32,882 nucleotides of DNA from Calothrix anomala FACHB-343 (GTDB lineage Bacteria > Cyanobacteriota > Cyanobacteriia > Cyanobacteriales > Nostocaceae): the NCBI RefSeq assembly GCF_014696435.1, contig NZ_JACJQG010000093.1, forward strand, positions 1-32,882, read 5' to 3'. A model generated the notes under the pieces. The model was not told the DNA's origin and did no database searches. It saw nothing but the letters and a program-made list of their open reading frames with translations. The position numbers were made by a program, and so were the translations under genes. The stretch's first letter is position 1, and each line of letters opens with the position of its first letter. This document shows, in pieces, positions 8,730 to 16,881 of this stretch.

Positions 8730-9065
8730 CTATGCTTCGTTAGAAGTATAACTTGCCGTGTTCAAGCTCCAGTTTGAATTTCTTGGCTGTGGATTGTTCA
8801 GCTCTTCATTATGGACTTCTGGATATCTATTATCTTGATTTTTCACCTGTTCTATACGTTGGCAGAGGCTATAAATAATAATCGGATCGCGGATGATTTC
8901 AGTGAGAATGCGGGCTTCATTAAAGTCTCTAGCATCGCTTCTTAAGTCACGCAATACCAAATCGATTAACTCCGGACTCATTTCTATTTCCAAAGAAATG
9001 TTAATCGCAATATTTGGCCCCGTTTTGTCGATATCGATGGAATACTTTTTACTGTTACGAATCAT
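8730..9065 (-). CDS. Small hypothetical protein of the SLOG/SLATT-lysozyme cassette
   Basis: 111 residues of no family I recognise. Residues 8-35 are beta-like (SIDIDKTGPNIAINISLEI), residues 38-80 are helical and charged (ELIDLVLRDLRSDARDFNEARILTEIIRD), and the last 30 residues are polar, N/S-rich and probably disordered. There is no signal peptide or membrane helix, so it should be cytoplasmic. AGGA lies about 10 bases upstream of the ATG. Its position between two cell-wall-enzyme genes in the same orientation suggests an adaptor, inhibitor or immunity-type role, but this is only positional inference. Confidence 0.6.
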   Translation of the reverse strand: MIRNSKKYSIDIDKTGPNIAINISLEIEMSPELIDLVLRDLRSDARDFNEARILTEIIRDPIIIYSLCQRIEQVKNQDNRYPEVHNEELNNPQPRNSNWSLNTASYTSNEA

Positions 9066-9113
9066 AATTGTGTCCTATAAAATTTTTTCGTGAATGGCTG
9101 ACTTAAAAATCGC

Positions 9114-9141
9114 GTTAACTGTTGACTGTTGACTGTTGACT
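9114..9141. repeat. Heptameric tandem repeat (GTTGACT)n
   Basis: There are three perfect GTTGACT units (9121-9141) preceded by one degenerate unit, GTTAACT. The same heptamer family recurs at 14775-14802. It is an STRR-type repeat between two genes of the minus-strand cassette. The following 9200-9245 stretch is a pyrimidine-rich CCTTGTC-type tract. Confidence 0.7.
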
Positions 9142-9256
9142 CTTAATAAATGATTTTCATGTTTGGTTGTGAAATTTTCTCGTAGATAGCTGACATGAAA
9201 GATTAATTTCTCCCTTGTCCTCCTTGTCCCCCCTTCCCTTATCTCCCGTCGCCTGC

Positions 9257-9299
9257 AAACAAAAACCCCTCAAGCCTTAAATATTAGACGATTAGGGGT
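9257..9299 (-). terminator. Probable terminator of the SLATT-lysozyme gene
   Basis: On the minus strand CCCCT at the gene end pairs with AGGGG 23 bases later, and this is followed by TTTTTGTTT. The 5' arm begins at the stop codon. The stem is short with a large loop, so termination may be partial, which would let the two downstream genes share the transcript at a lower level. Confidence 0.45.
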
Positions 9300-10704
9300 A
9301 GGGTTTTAAGAATAGATCGGCTTCAGCTTCTCTTCGTCTCCTCAATCCTTGCTCAACATTGGTTCCAGGATTGCGATACTTAATCAAAGTTTCGCGCATA
9401 TTCGGCCAATCACGATTATTTAAGACTCTGGTTATGGAATCAAAGCCAGAAGCGCCGTAGAATCTACTCCCCAAGTTATAACCAAAGCTGAGTAATGCCC
9501 CTTGTTGGTGAGGGTTGAGTTCACCCCAGCAAGGTATTCTCATTAAATCGGGTAAGTAACTTGTTTCCAACTGATAAATTAATAACTCGTCAGCTTCTTG
9601 TTGAGAAATAGTGTCTCCAATATACCAGGGGCTTCCGTCACGTTTTCTAGTCGAACCCCAGCCAATCGTGATTGGTAACCCTTTAGTTCTAGGATCGGGG
9701 TATGCTTTAAGATCGCAACCTTCAAACTTTTTAATTAGCTCAACTCCACACATCGGTAGCTTTGTGGAGACTTGTTTAGTTTCGACGCTCTGGTTTGGTG
9801 CGGTACCGTTTCTGCTGATAGGATTGTTCTTAACCTTAGCCAGAATCTCGTTAGTACTGAGATACTGTACTGAATCAGCGTTGAGGCTGGTGCTATCACG
9901 ATCCTCTTCGTCATCTTGCCAGAAATTGACCGCAGAATTTAAGTCAGCTTGCCCATCTGAGTCCCCTTGGGCTACTTGCTCTGCTGATTGTTCGTTATTG
10001 CTTTGTTGTGGGGCAGAACGCTCTTGTTCCCACTGCTGTTTTTCAGCTTGAATGCGCTGTTTCTCGGCTTCTAGTTCCTTAAGTTGGGCTTCATATTGTG
10101 CCCGTAACTGCAACTGCTCGTTGAGATTTTCTAAAGCAAGTTCTGCATTCTTTGAGACTGTTTCTTGTGTCTGCTTACTACTTCCTTCTTGTCGTTCTGT
10201 TAGCTGGGAAATAAAGCCCTGTACGTCTTGCTGAATATACTGTTCGACTCGTTCGGCAAAAATGGTGTAGGCCTCGGAGTGGTTATTATATTGACGATAG
10301 GGGCCAGCCATTTGGAAAAACTGCCACCCTTCAATTTTCAAGCCTTCAGCAGTATTACGATAGCTGCGATACTTCTCACCATGACCAAAAAACTCTTCAA
10401 CCGCCGCAGAAACGGCTACTACCTGACTTAAACCAAAAGCCGACCAGCCAACAATTTCTTGCCACTTTTGGTTCCCCTTCTCAAAACCAATGAGTGCAGG
10501 GACAATTACCCCACCAATGATAGTAATCATTCTGAGGTTATGATGGGCATTGCGTTCTTTAGTGGCTCGCCCCTCTAACCACATAACTTGATCGAGCCAG
10601 CGATTTTTCAGAAAGTCTTTGCGCAAGTCTGACAAGTCAAGTCGGTCAATTAGTCCATAGAATGTCTGTTTAAGGTATTGACTATAGTCGTTTTTCTTAG
10701 CCAT
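9292..10704 (-). CDS. SLATT/DUF4231 two-helix membrane domain fused to a GH24 lysozyme
   Basis: 470 residues. The N-terminal 175 residues resemble DUF4231/SLATT: a conserved helical region (LKNRWLDQVMWLEGRAT), two hydrophobic helices (about 58-73, 84-100), then YRNTAEGLKIEGWQFF. Residues about 185-240 are a heptad-rich coiled coil (AQLKELEAEKQRIQAEKQQW), followed by an acidic, disordered linker. From residue 319 it is a T4/P21-type lysozyme (GH24) with E328 (KKFEG), D337 (YPDP) and T346 (PITIGWG) at the E-D-T catalytic positions, and a normal C-terminus (LRRRREAEADLF). SLATT domains are known as membrane effectors paired with SLOG sensors, and a SLOG gene lies 118 bases upstream. There is no signal peptide, so with two helices both ends should face the same side. 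The domain identities are fairly sure; the fusion's role in lysis is inference. Confidence 0.8.
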   Translation of the reverse strand: MAKKNDYSQYLKQTFYGLIDRLDLSDLRKDFLKNRWLDQVMWLEGRATKERNAHHNLRMITIIGGVIVPALIGFEKGNQKWQEIVGWSAFGLSQVVAVSAAVEEFFGHGEKYRSYRNTAEGLKIEGWQFFQMAGPYRQYNNHSEAYTIFAERVEQYIQQDVQGFISQLTERQEGSSKQTQETVSKNAELALENLNEQLQLRAQYEAQLKELEAEKQRIQAEKQQWEQERSAPQQSNNEQSAEQVAQGDSDGQADLNSAVNFWQDDEEDRDSTSLNADSVQYLSTNEILAKVKNNPISRNGTAPNQSVETKQVSTKLPMCGVELIKKFEGCDLKAYPDPRTKGLPITIGWGSTRKRDGSPWYIGDTISQQEADELLIYQLETSYLPDLMRIPCWGELNPHQQGALLSFGYNLGSRFYGASGFDSITRVLNNRDWPNMRETLIKYRNPGTNVEQGLRRRREAEADLFLKPYP

Positions 10705-10822
10705 AGTTTTAAATTTCTCAAAAGCTTCTAGCTATAGTTAGATAAAAATAATGGTTACTCGTTCTTACAGGAAAAATTCCCGATATGGACTTTTTTTGCC
10801 GTTTTTGTCTCCTCAAGGTAAA

Positions 10823-11560
10823 TTAAGTAGACAGTAAATGTTTAATTGTCTGGGTTAACTCCTCCACTTCTGCTTCTAAATCAATTGTTTGTAACTTTCC
10901 AGATGCAGCTAATTTTTCAGCACGTTCATCTGTGGCTTCTCCATGTAATGCAGAGACAAGTTTATCGGCTGTTCTACCGCTACCTGCTATTACCATCACC
11001 AAGCGTCCGGCGACGACACTATTAGCAGCATCCAAAAAGGTAATTTCGCCACCATTAATCAGCACTGTCACCGAGGGTGCGCCACCAGCTAGTATGGTTG
11101 CTACTTTGACGATCCAAGGAGACTCATCGCCCCAATTATTACCGGGAACTAGAACAAAATGAGTATGATGTGGCTCTAGGGGTGCAGCATCATCAGCAAC
11201 TTCAGTTTGATTTGGTAAAATCACCTTTCCTATAGGTGCTACGCCAATCAGAGGAAATGTAGACTTGGTTTGCTGACGAGCATTACCTATCAGTTGCATC
11301 ACTCCTGCATCTGTACCGCCATCAACAACATAGGCTCCTAAACTCTCGGCTATTGGGGCTAATACTTCCACAAACAAGCTTTGGATACGCCCAAAATCTG
11401 CTGCGCTAATCTGACTTGCACCACCGACGATCACTAAAATAGGACGCGAACCAATTAGCCCCATTTGCTCAAGCACATTAGATAATTCTGTAGATTCAGA
11501 GACTCTAGCGGCTGTTGCTGTTTGCCCTTGGTCGAAACTCAGGCTAAGAAATTTTTCCAT
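10823..11560 (-). CDS. SLOG-family (LSDAT/TRPM-type) nucleotide-ligand sensor
   Basis: 245 residues from the ATG at 11560. An in-frame TTG at 11605 is possible but adds residues without family character. It is a Rossmann-like SLOG protein of the LSDAT type related to the TRPM N-terminal region. The glycine motifs are ILVIVGGASQIS (G46-G47-A48), YVVDGGTDAGVMQLIG (G81-M88) and LIGVAP, followed by HTHFVLVPGNNWGDESPWIV and VIAGSGRTAD (about 201-210), the expected ligand-contact loops. SLOG domains bind nucleotide or NAD-derived ligands. This copy is intracellular with no membrane segment. As first gene of the minus-strand cassette it is the likely trigger for the SLATT-lysozyme protein downstream. 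Confidence 0.8.
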   Translation of the reverse strand: MEKFLSLSFDQGQTATAARVSESTELSNVLEQMGLIGSRPILVIVGGASQISAADFGRIQSLFVEVLAPIAESLGAYVVDGGTDAGVMQLIGNARQQTKSTFPLIGVAPIGKVILPNQTEVADDAAPLEPHHTHFVLVPGNNWGDESPWIVKVATILAGGAPSVTVLINGGEITFLDAANSVVAGRLVMVIAGSGRTADKLVSALHGEATDERAEKLAASGKLQTIDLEAEVEELTQTIKHLLST

Positions 11561-12172
11561 GACTTGGAATTTGAAGTGTAGAAAGTCACGCTCATTATTC
11601 CACAAGAATTTGCTTTGTCGTCATAAATCTTACATAAACACATCCTACAATGGGTAGAGATTATGTATTACTTTATCAGAAATTTATGGTATCTTTACTT
11701 AAGCCACATGAATTTATACTTTTTTTCCATGAAAAACCTGTAGAGTACTAGAAAATATACTGTAATGGTATTCTGTTATAGTTAAAACTCAAAACCATAA
11801 ATCTTCGTATTTTTAACGTACTCAGCACTCGCACTCTTCATCGGTTTATTTGCTCAGATGGTTTGAGAATCGCTCAACTCAGTCCAGACTGACTAAAAAA
11901 GCAGATGAAAACTTTTTCAAAAGATGACGGGAAACTAACTCCGCAACTGGGGTGAGAGAGATAGACACCCCGTAGCTATTATTTGTCATTTGTCGGTATT
12001 AAGTAGCAAAAACAACTTGCCACTGATAGTTCATCACGGGTGGGGATGAGTCTAACTGTCCTGCTATGTGCAGTTCAGGATAGCTTTCCATGTAATTATT
12101 TACACATCTAATAATTTATTTCGGTCTTAGAATCGATTATTTTGTTTGTATATAAAATCACAAATTATTGAG
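11561..12172. other. Divergent intergenic region with several inverted repeats
   Basis: This 610-base gap separates the minus-strand SLOG cassette from the plus-strand secretion operon, so promoters for both must lie here. I see TCAGTC-CA-GACTGA (11879-11892), TGAAAA-CT-TTTTCA (11906-11919), GGGGTG-N11-CACCCC (11948-11970) and CTGC-TATGT-GCAG (12061-12073). The clustering in 200 bases suggests either a folded leader RNA for the exoprotein gene or a set of regulator sites. There is no open frame and no recognised riboswitch. Confidence 0.4.
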
Positions 12173-14734
12173 ATGAGTAAAAGTAATTGTTTGGATGGAT
12201 TCAAACTTTTGTCTGTAGTAACAATAGAGACTTTAGCTCAATTTTTATTGATACCTATAATTACCAGCAATCCCACTCTGGCACAAATCGTGCCGGATGG
12301 GACATTGGGTAATGAAAGCTCCCGCGTGACTGGTAATGTCACAATTAAAGGTAGTGCTGCTGATTTGATAGAAGGTGGCGCACTTAGGGGAAGCAGTCTG
12401 TTTCACAGCTTTACAGAATTTAATATCAACGAAGGGAAACGAGCTTATTTTGGTAACCCGACAGGAGTTGAAAACATTTTCAGTCGTGTGACGGGTAATA
12501 ACGTTTCTAATATTTTGGGAACATTGGGCGTAAATGGTAGCGCCAATCTGTTTTTACTCAATCCTAATGGTATTTTGTTTGGGAAAAATGCCCAGTTAGA
12601 TATTCAAGGTTCGTTTTTAGCAACTACAGCCAACAGTTTTCAGTTTCCTGATGGTAGTGAGTTTAGTGCAACGAATCCCCAAGCAGCGCCACTGTTAACA
12701 ATGAGTGTTCCTGTGGGGGTACAGTATGGTTCTCAGCCAACGGCGAGTATTAGTAATGAGGGAAGTTTAGAAACTGGAAAGGATTTGACTCTGAGTGCAG
12801 GAAATTTGGATTTGCAGGGACAACTCCAGGCTGGTGGTAATTTAACTTTACAAGCGGAGGACACTTTAGAAATCGAAGAGAGTGAGAGCGATCCTTTCAT
12901 TGCGGCTGCTGGTGGAAAATTGGTGGTGCAGGGTAATCAAAAAATTGATATTTCTGCTTTAAATAACCCCAATAGTGGCTTTTTCTCTGGTGGGGATATG
13001 GTGTTGCGCAGTAGTAATGCGGTTGGTGGCGATGCACATTACTGGGCTGGGGGTAATTTTACCATCGAACAGTTAGATGGCAATTTGGGCGATCTATTTA
13101 GTCCTAACGATCCGGTGATTCGTGCTAGTGGGGATGTGAGTTTTGATAGTTATAAAGGTGCTTCTTTGCACATTTTGGCGGGTGGAAGTGTAACTATTTT
13201 GGGTAATGTGAAAATCACGGGTGTAGACACAAGCAATTTTCTTAAAGAAACCGTCACCCTGTCGGATAGAAAAACAAATATAGATATAGATGGTAGTAAT
13301 GAACCAACACTAGACATTCGAGCAGGGGTAAGTTCTAATACTATTAGGTCTCCAAAATTTGAACCAGATTTTCTCTCTGGATTCTATGCTCAAAATCCTA
13401 CAATAATTGACACTCAAATAAATGCTGATATCACTATTAACGGTGATATTTATAATACTTCAGGTGCTGAGTTTAACAGTGGACAAATATTTATAACTAA
13501 TCAGTATCAGCCCAATAATGAATTGGCAGGTAATATCACAACAGGAAAAATTTGGACTTATGGTGATGTCACCATCGATTCGCGGGGTGATATTGAAATT
13601 CGAGATGAAATTGATACTAGTCCTCAAGATAATAATAAGATTGGTGGTAATGTCACGATTCAAGCTGTTGATGATATCCATGTTGATAAGATAAAAGCTA
13701 CTAGTGTTAATGATGATGCTAATGATAGTAATAAAAAATTTAATACTATCAAGATTAACTCTACCGGAGGTTCAGTTTATTTAGATGGTTCTATAATCAG
13801 TAATAACAATACTGGTTCTGGTTATGCAGGAGATATTATTATTAATGCCAGTAACGAAATTTCTCTTCTTAATAATAGTGAAATATCTAGTCAAGGAAAT
13901 TATGGAAGGATTTTTATTAATGCCAAGACTCTAACTTTGAATAACTCATCGATTACTACAAAGACTGAAAAGGGAGTTGCCGGTGATATTAACATCACGG
14001 TACAAGACTTCTTGCTACTGCGCGATCGCAGCAACATTATCGCAACAGGTGTTGAAGGTGATGGCGGCAATATCAAGATTAATGAGAATGCTAAAGCTGG
14101 ATTTGTGATCGCAGTACCATCAGAAGATAGCGATATTCTTGCCAATGGTGTGGGTGGAAATGGCGGCAAGATTAAGATTAGCGCTAACCGCATTATAGGT
14201 TTTAAAAACTCTCAAAATCGGGGAAAGTTGGATCTGAATAACATTGATCAAAACCGTATTAGCGATATCAGTGCCAGTTCTGATATTGGGCAAGATGGGG
14301 ATGTATCGCTTGATACTCTCAGCATCGACCCTAGTCAGGGGCTTGTAGCACTGCCTACTGATTTAACAGATGCCTCTGGATTAATTGCCCAAGGCTGTGG
14401 CGCGGGCGGTGGTGGTAGTGTGGCTAAGGGGCAGAGTGAATTTGTGATTACTGGGCGAGGTGGACTACCTCCTAGTCCTGATGATGCTTTAAGTGCGGGG
14501 GCTATGTCGGCTAGTTGGGTTAATCGTGATACTAATACATCAACTAATAATAATGAAAAAGATTCTGTGAAAGCGGCGAATGTGATGGAATTTTCATCCG
14601 GTGGGACTAAGCCTTTAGTGGAAGCAGTAGGTATGGTACGGAATAGCAATGGTGACATTGTGTTAACGGCTAAACCGACAACGGCTACTCAGCTACAGTC
14701 TCGGTTATCTAGCGCATTCTGTAGTGTTAAGTAA
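12173..14734 (+). CDS. Two-partner secretion exoprotein (filamentous haemagglutinin type)
   Basis: 853 residues from the ATG at 12173 (an in-frame TTG at 12146 would add nine). A signal segment ends near NPTLAQ, then the TPS secretion domain follows: IVPDGTLGNESSRV, a GGALRGSSLFHSFTEFNINEG motif, and ANLFLLNPNGILFGKNAQLDIQGSFLATTA with the conserved NPNGI. The middle is a long right-handed beta-helix of S/T/N/G-rich repeats. The C-terminus has the CGAGGGG and FVITGRGGLPPSPDD motifs usual in cyanobacterial members. It is exported by Sec and threaded through the outer membrane by the TpsB protein encoded next (14966). It is shorter than adhesins of pathogens but normal for cyanobacteria. Its ligand is unknown. 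Confidence 0.9.
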   Translation: MSKSNCLDGFKLLSVVTIETLAQFLLIPIITSNPTLAQIVPDGTLGNESSRVTGNVTIKGSAADLIEGGALRGSSLFHSFTEFNINEGKRAYFGNPTGVENIFSRVTGNNVSNILGTLGVNGSANLFLLNPNGILFGKNAQLDIQGSFLATTANSFQFPDGSEFSATNPQAAPLLTMSVPVGVQYGSQPTASISNEGSLETGKDLTLSAGNLDLQGQLQAGGNLTLQAEDTLEIEESESDPFIAAAGGKLVVQGNQKIDISALNNPNSGFFSGGDMVLRSSNAVGGDAHYWAGGNFTIEQLDGNLGDLFSPNDPVIRASGDVSFDSYKGASLHILAGGSVTILGNVKITGVDTSNFLKETVTLSDRKTNIDIDGSNEPTLDIRAGVSSNTIRSPKFEPDFLSGFYAQNPTIIDTQINADITINGDIYNTSGAEFNSGQIFITNQYQPNNELAGNITTGKIWTYGDVTIDSRGDIEIRDEIDTSPQDNNKIGGNVTIQAVDDIHVDKIKATSVNDDANDSNKKFNTIKINSTGGSVYLDGSIISNNNTGSGYAGDIIINASNEISLLNNSEISSQGNYGRIFINAKTLTLNNSSITTKTEKGVAGDINITVQDFLLLRDRSNIIATGVEGDGGNIKINENAKAGFVIAVPSEDSDILANGVGGNGGKIKISANRIIGFKNSQNRGKLDLNNIDQNRISDISASSDIGQDGDVSLDTLSIDPSQGLVALPTDLTDASGLIAQGCGAGGGGSVAKGQSEFVITGRGGLPPSPDDALSAGAMSASWVNRDTNTSTNNNEKDSVKAANVMEFSSGGTKPLVEAVGMVRNSNGDIVLTAKPTTATQLQSRLSSAFCSVK

Positions 14735-14768
14735 GCTATTCTGCTGTTAAGTTGCACAATCCATCGAG

Positions 14769-14807
14769 AGGGCTGTTGACAGTTGACCGTTGACAGTTAA
14801 CAGCCCT
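14769..14807. repeat. Hairpin enclosing GTTGACN heptamer repeats
   Basis: A perfect 9-bp stem, AGGGCTGTT/AACAGCCCT, encloses four heptamers (GTTGACA, GTTGACC, GTTGACA, GTTAACA), the same unit as at 9114-9141. It lies 35 bases after the exoprotein stop. It has no T-run, so it may attenuate or stabilise mRNA between the exoprotein and its transporter rather than fully terminate. Confidence 0.6.
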
Positions 14808-14965
14808 GATTAGTATTTGTGCAAATTTAGCTGAAAGTAGTTTGCTTAAATTTCGGGATTTTTCAGCAGGTTTTTTGCTGGTGGGAAATTTAACAGTATA
14901 AATTTAACAATTCATCGGGTGCTGACATTGCAATGTTTGTTTTACCTATATAGAGAATTTTTATT

Positions 14966-16738
14966 ATGAATCGTTTATCGGGCTGGCGATCGCGCAGTCT
15001 ATATTCTCATAATTCTAGATACAAGTCTTCTGTGTCTTGGCGCAAGATGTTGATGCTGATGACAGCAATGATTCCTAGCTTGCAGGTAGAACGTTTAGCG
15101 GCGCAAGTCCCACCGGTGGAAGTTAAACCGCCTTCAGGACAACAGCAGCCAAAATTAGAACCGCTACCACCTTTACCACCACCAGAACAACTCTTACCCA
15201 ATTTGCCGGGTACTATCACTCAACCAGAATTTAATCCGGAAGCACTACCTGAGACGTTAACAGTCGAAAAATTTGAGTTTGTCGGAAATACGGTGTTTAG
15301 TACGGAAGAATTGGCGAAGGTGGCTGCACCATATACTAAACGCTCAATTACTTTTGTTCAATTAGTAGAGTTACGCTCTCAGTTAACAAAATTATATGTA
15401 GATAAAGGTTATGTCACATCGGGAGTAATCATCCCTCCCCAAACTATCAAGGCTGGGGTGGTGGTGATGCAGGTGGTAGAAGGAAGTTTAGAAAAGATTA
15501 ATGTTACAGGTACGCGCAGCCTCAATCCTAGTTATGTGCGCGATCGCTTGGCGATTGCTGCGGGTAAACCATTCTCACGCGATCGCCTTTTAGAAGGATT
15601 GCAACTATTACAACTCGATCCCCTGATCCAAAGTGTTTCTGCGGATTTACAAGCTGGGATTAGTCCGGGAACGAATGTCTTAGAGGTGAAGGTTAAAGAA
15701 GCCAATTCTTTGAGTGGCGATATTGTCTTAGATAACGGACGCAGTCCCAGTGTGGGTAGTTTTCGGCGGCGAGTTAATCTTCATGAAGGTAACTTTTGGG
15801 GATTGGGAGATAGTTTAAACATCGGTTATACCAATACCGATGGAAGTAACGGCTTTGATATTAGCTATAGTCTGCCACTTAACCCGCGCAACGGTAAGCT
15901 AACTTTTTCCTATGGAAATACTAATAGTAATGTGATAGAAAAGCCTTTCAATGTATTAGATATTACTTCTAAATCTAGTTACTATGAGTTAAATTTCCGG
16001 CAACCAATTGTCCAAACTCCTAGCCAAGAATTTGCTTTAGGACTTACCGCTAGTCACCAGACGAGTCAAACCTTTTTAGGTGTTGATGGTATTGGTGGGT
16101 TTCCTCTGGCGACTGGGGCGGATGATGAAGGACGTACAAGGGTTTCGGCGATCCGATTTGTCCAAGAATGGACTCAGCGCAGTAGTCAACAAGTCATCGC
16201 CGCGCGATCGCAATTTAGCTTAGGATTAGGTATTTTAGACGCAACTATCAACAAAGATGCACCAGATAGTCGCTTTTTTAGCTGGCGCGGACAAGGACAA
16301 TGGTTGCGTTTGTTAGCGCCTGATACTTTGTTTTTGCTGCAAGCTGATATGCAATTAGCAGATCGCGAATTATTGGGATTAGAACAATTTGGGATTGGTG
16401 GACAAACAAGTGTCCGGGGATATCGTCAAGATCAGTTGTTAACAGATAATGGCATTCAAGCAACGGCGGAGATTCGCTTACCAATTTTGCGAGTTCCCCA
16501 ACTGCAAGGAGTTTTACAACTCACACCTTTTGTTGATGTTGGTACTGGCTGGAATAATGACGGAGCAAATCCTAAGTCCAACACTTTAGTAAGTACAGGT
16601 ATTGGATTGCTTTGGCATCAAGGTAATAACTTAACGGCGCGTTTAGATTGGGGAATTCCACTCACATCAGTTGATTCTAAGGGGGACACATGGCAAGAAA
16701 ATGGTTTGTATTTCTCTCTCATTTACAAACCTTTTTGA
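14966..16738 (+). CDS. ShlB/FhaC/HecB-type outer-membrane TPS transporter (TpsB)
   Basis: 590 residues. A signal peptide spans about residues 25-48 (KMLMLMTAMIPSLQ to LAAQ), then a proline-rich linker typical of TpsB proteins (PPLPPPEQLLPNLPG). POTRA-type repeats follow (LTVEKFEFVGNTVFSTEEL; then LEKINVTGTRSLNPSYVRDRL), and then a 16-strand beta-barrel region starting near VKEANSLSGDIVLDNG. The conserved loop-6 motif VRGY (TSVRGYRQD) is present, and the protein ends in F (LIYKPF), as outer-membrane barrels do. Its partner is the haemagglutinin-type exoprotein immediately upstream. Position, strand and the 231-base spacing are consistent with an operon. Confidence 0.92.
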   Translation: MNRLSGWRSRSLYSHNSRYKSSVSWRKMLMLMTAMIPSLQVERLAAQVPPVEVKPPSGQQQPKLEPLPPLPPPEQLLPNLPGTITQPEFNPEALPETLTVEKFEFVGNTVFSTEELAKVAAPYTKRSITFVQLVELRSQLTKLYVDKGYVTSGVIIPPQTIKAGVVVMQVVEGSLEKINVTGTRSLNPSYVRDRLAIAAGKPFSRDRLLEGLQLLQLDPLIQSVSADLQAGISPGTNVLEVKVKEANSLSGDIVLDNGRSPSVGSFRRRVNLHEGNFWGLGDSLNIGYTNTDGSNGFDISYSLPLNPRNGKLTFSYGNTNSNVIEKPFNVLDITSKSSYYELNFRQPIVQTPSQEFALGLTASHQTSQTFLGVDGIGGFPLATGADDEGRTRVSAIRFVQEWTQRSSQQVIAARSQFSLGLGILDATINKDAPDSRFFSWRGQGQWLRLLAPDTLFLLQADMQLADRELLGLEQFGIGGQTSVRGYRQDQLLTDNGIQATAEIRLPILRVPQLQGVLQLTPFVDVGTGWNNDGANPKSNTLVSTGIGLLWHQGNNLTARLDWGIPLTSVDSKGDTWQENGLYFSLIYKPF

Positions 16739-16881
16739 GGTGGAAAAAGAGGGAATTACAGAAAGTCGGTGAGAAAACCAACTTCTTGATGGGACGGGAT
16801 GAACCGTCGCCCACCGACTTGAAGCAACTGGCGTCATGGGGCATTGGTGATTTCTTCCCCATGCCCCATGCCCTATTCGCT
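16739..16881. repeat. Repeat-rich spacer before the CHAT gene
   Basis: A spacer carrying the heptamer-like GGGGCATTGG and CCCCATGCCCCATGCCC, which are mutually complementary and match the tract at 32697. AAGTCGGTGAGAAAACCAA and CACCGACTT also pair. The reading frame of the CHAT gene stays open through this spacer back to 16690, but the encoded sequence looks like translated repeat and not protein. Confidence 0.5.

Noticed and set aside
9610-10431. Three long plus-strand frames opposite the SLATT-lysozyme gene
   Set aside because: They are antisense shadows of a gene with clear domains; their peptides are cysteine/serine-rich without motifs.
11930-11947. Cobalamin-riboswitch-like words GGGAA and CCGCAACTG upstream of the exoprotein gene
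   Set aside because: The two words are only seven bases apart; in cobalamin riboswitches they are far more separated, and the other conserved parts are missing.
14966-16738. Classing the transporter as BamA/Omp85 proper
   Set aside because: The proline linker, short POTRA set and neighbouring exoprotein fit TpsB and not BamA.
16690-16881. Upstream extension of the CHAT protein frame
   Set aside because: It overlaps the transporter gene and its codons are translated repeat; the signal peptide starts after 16882.
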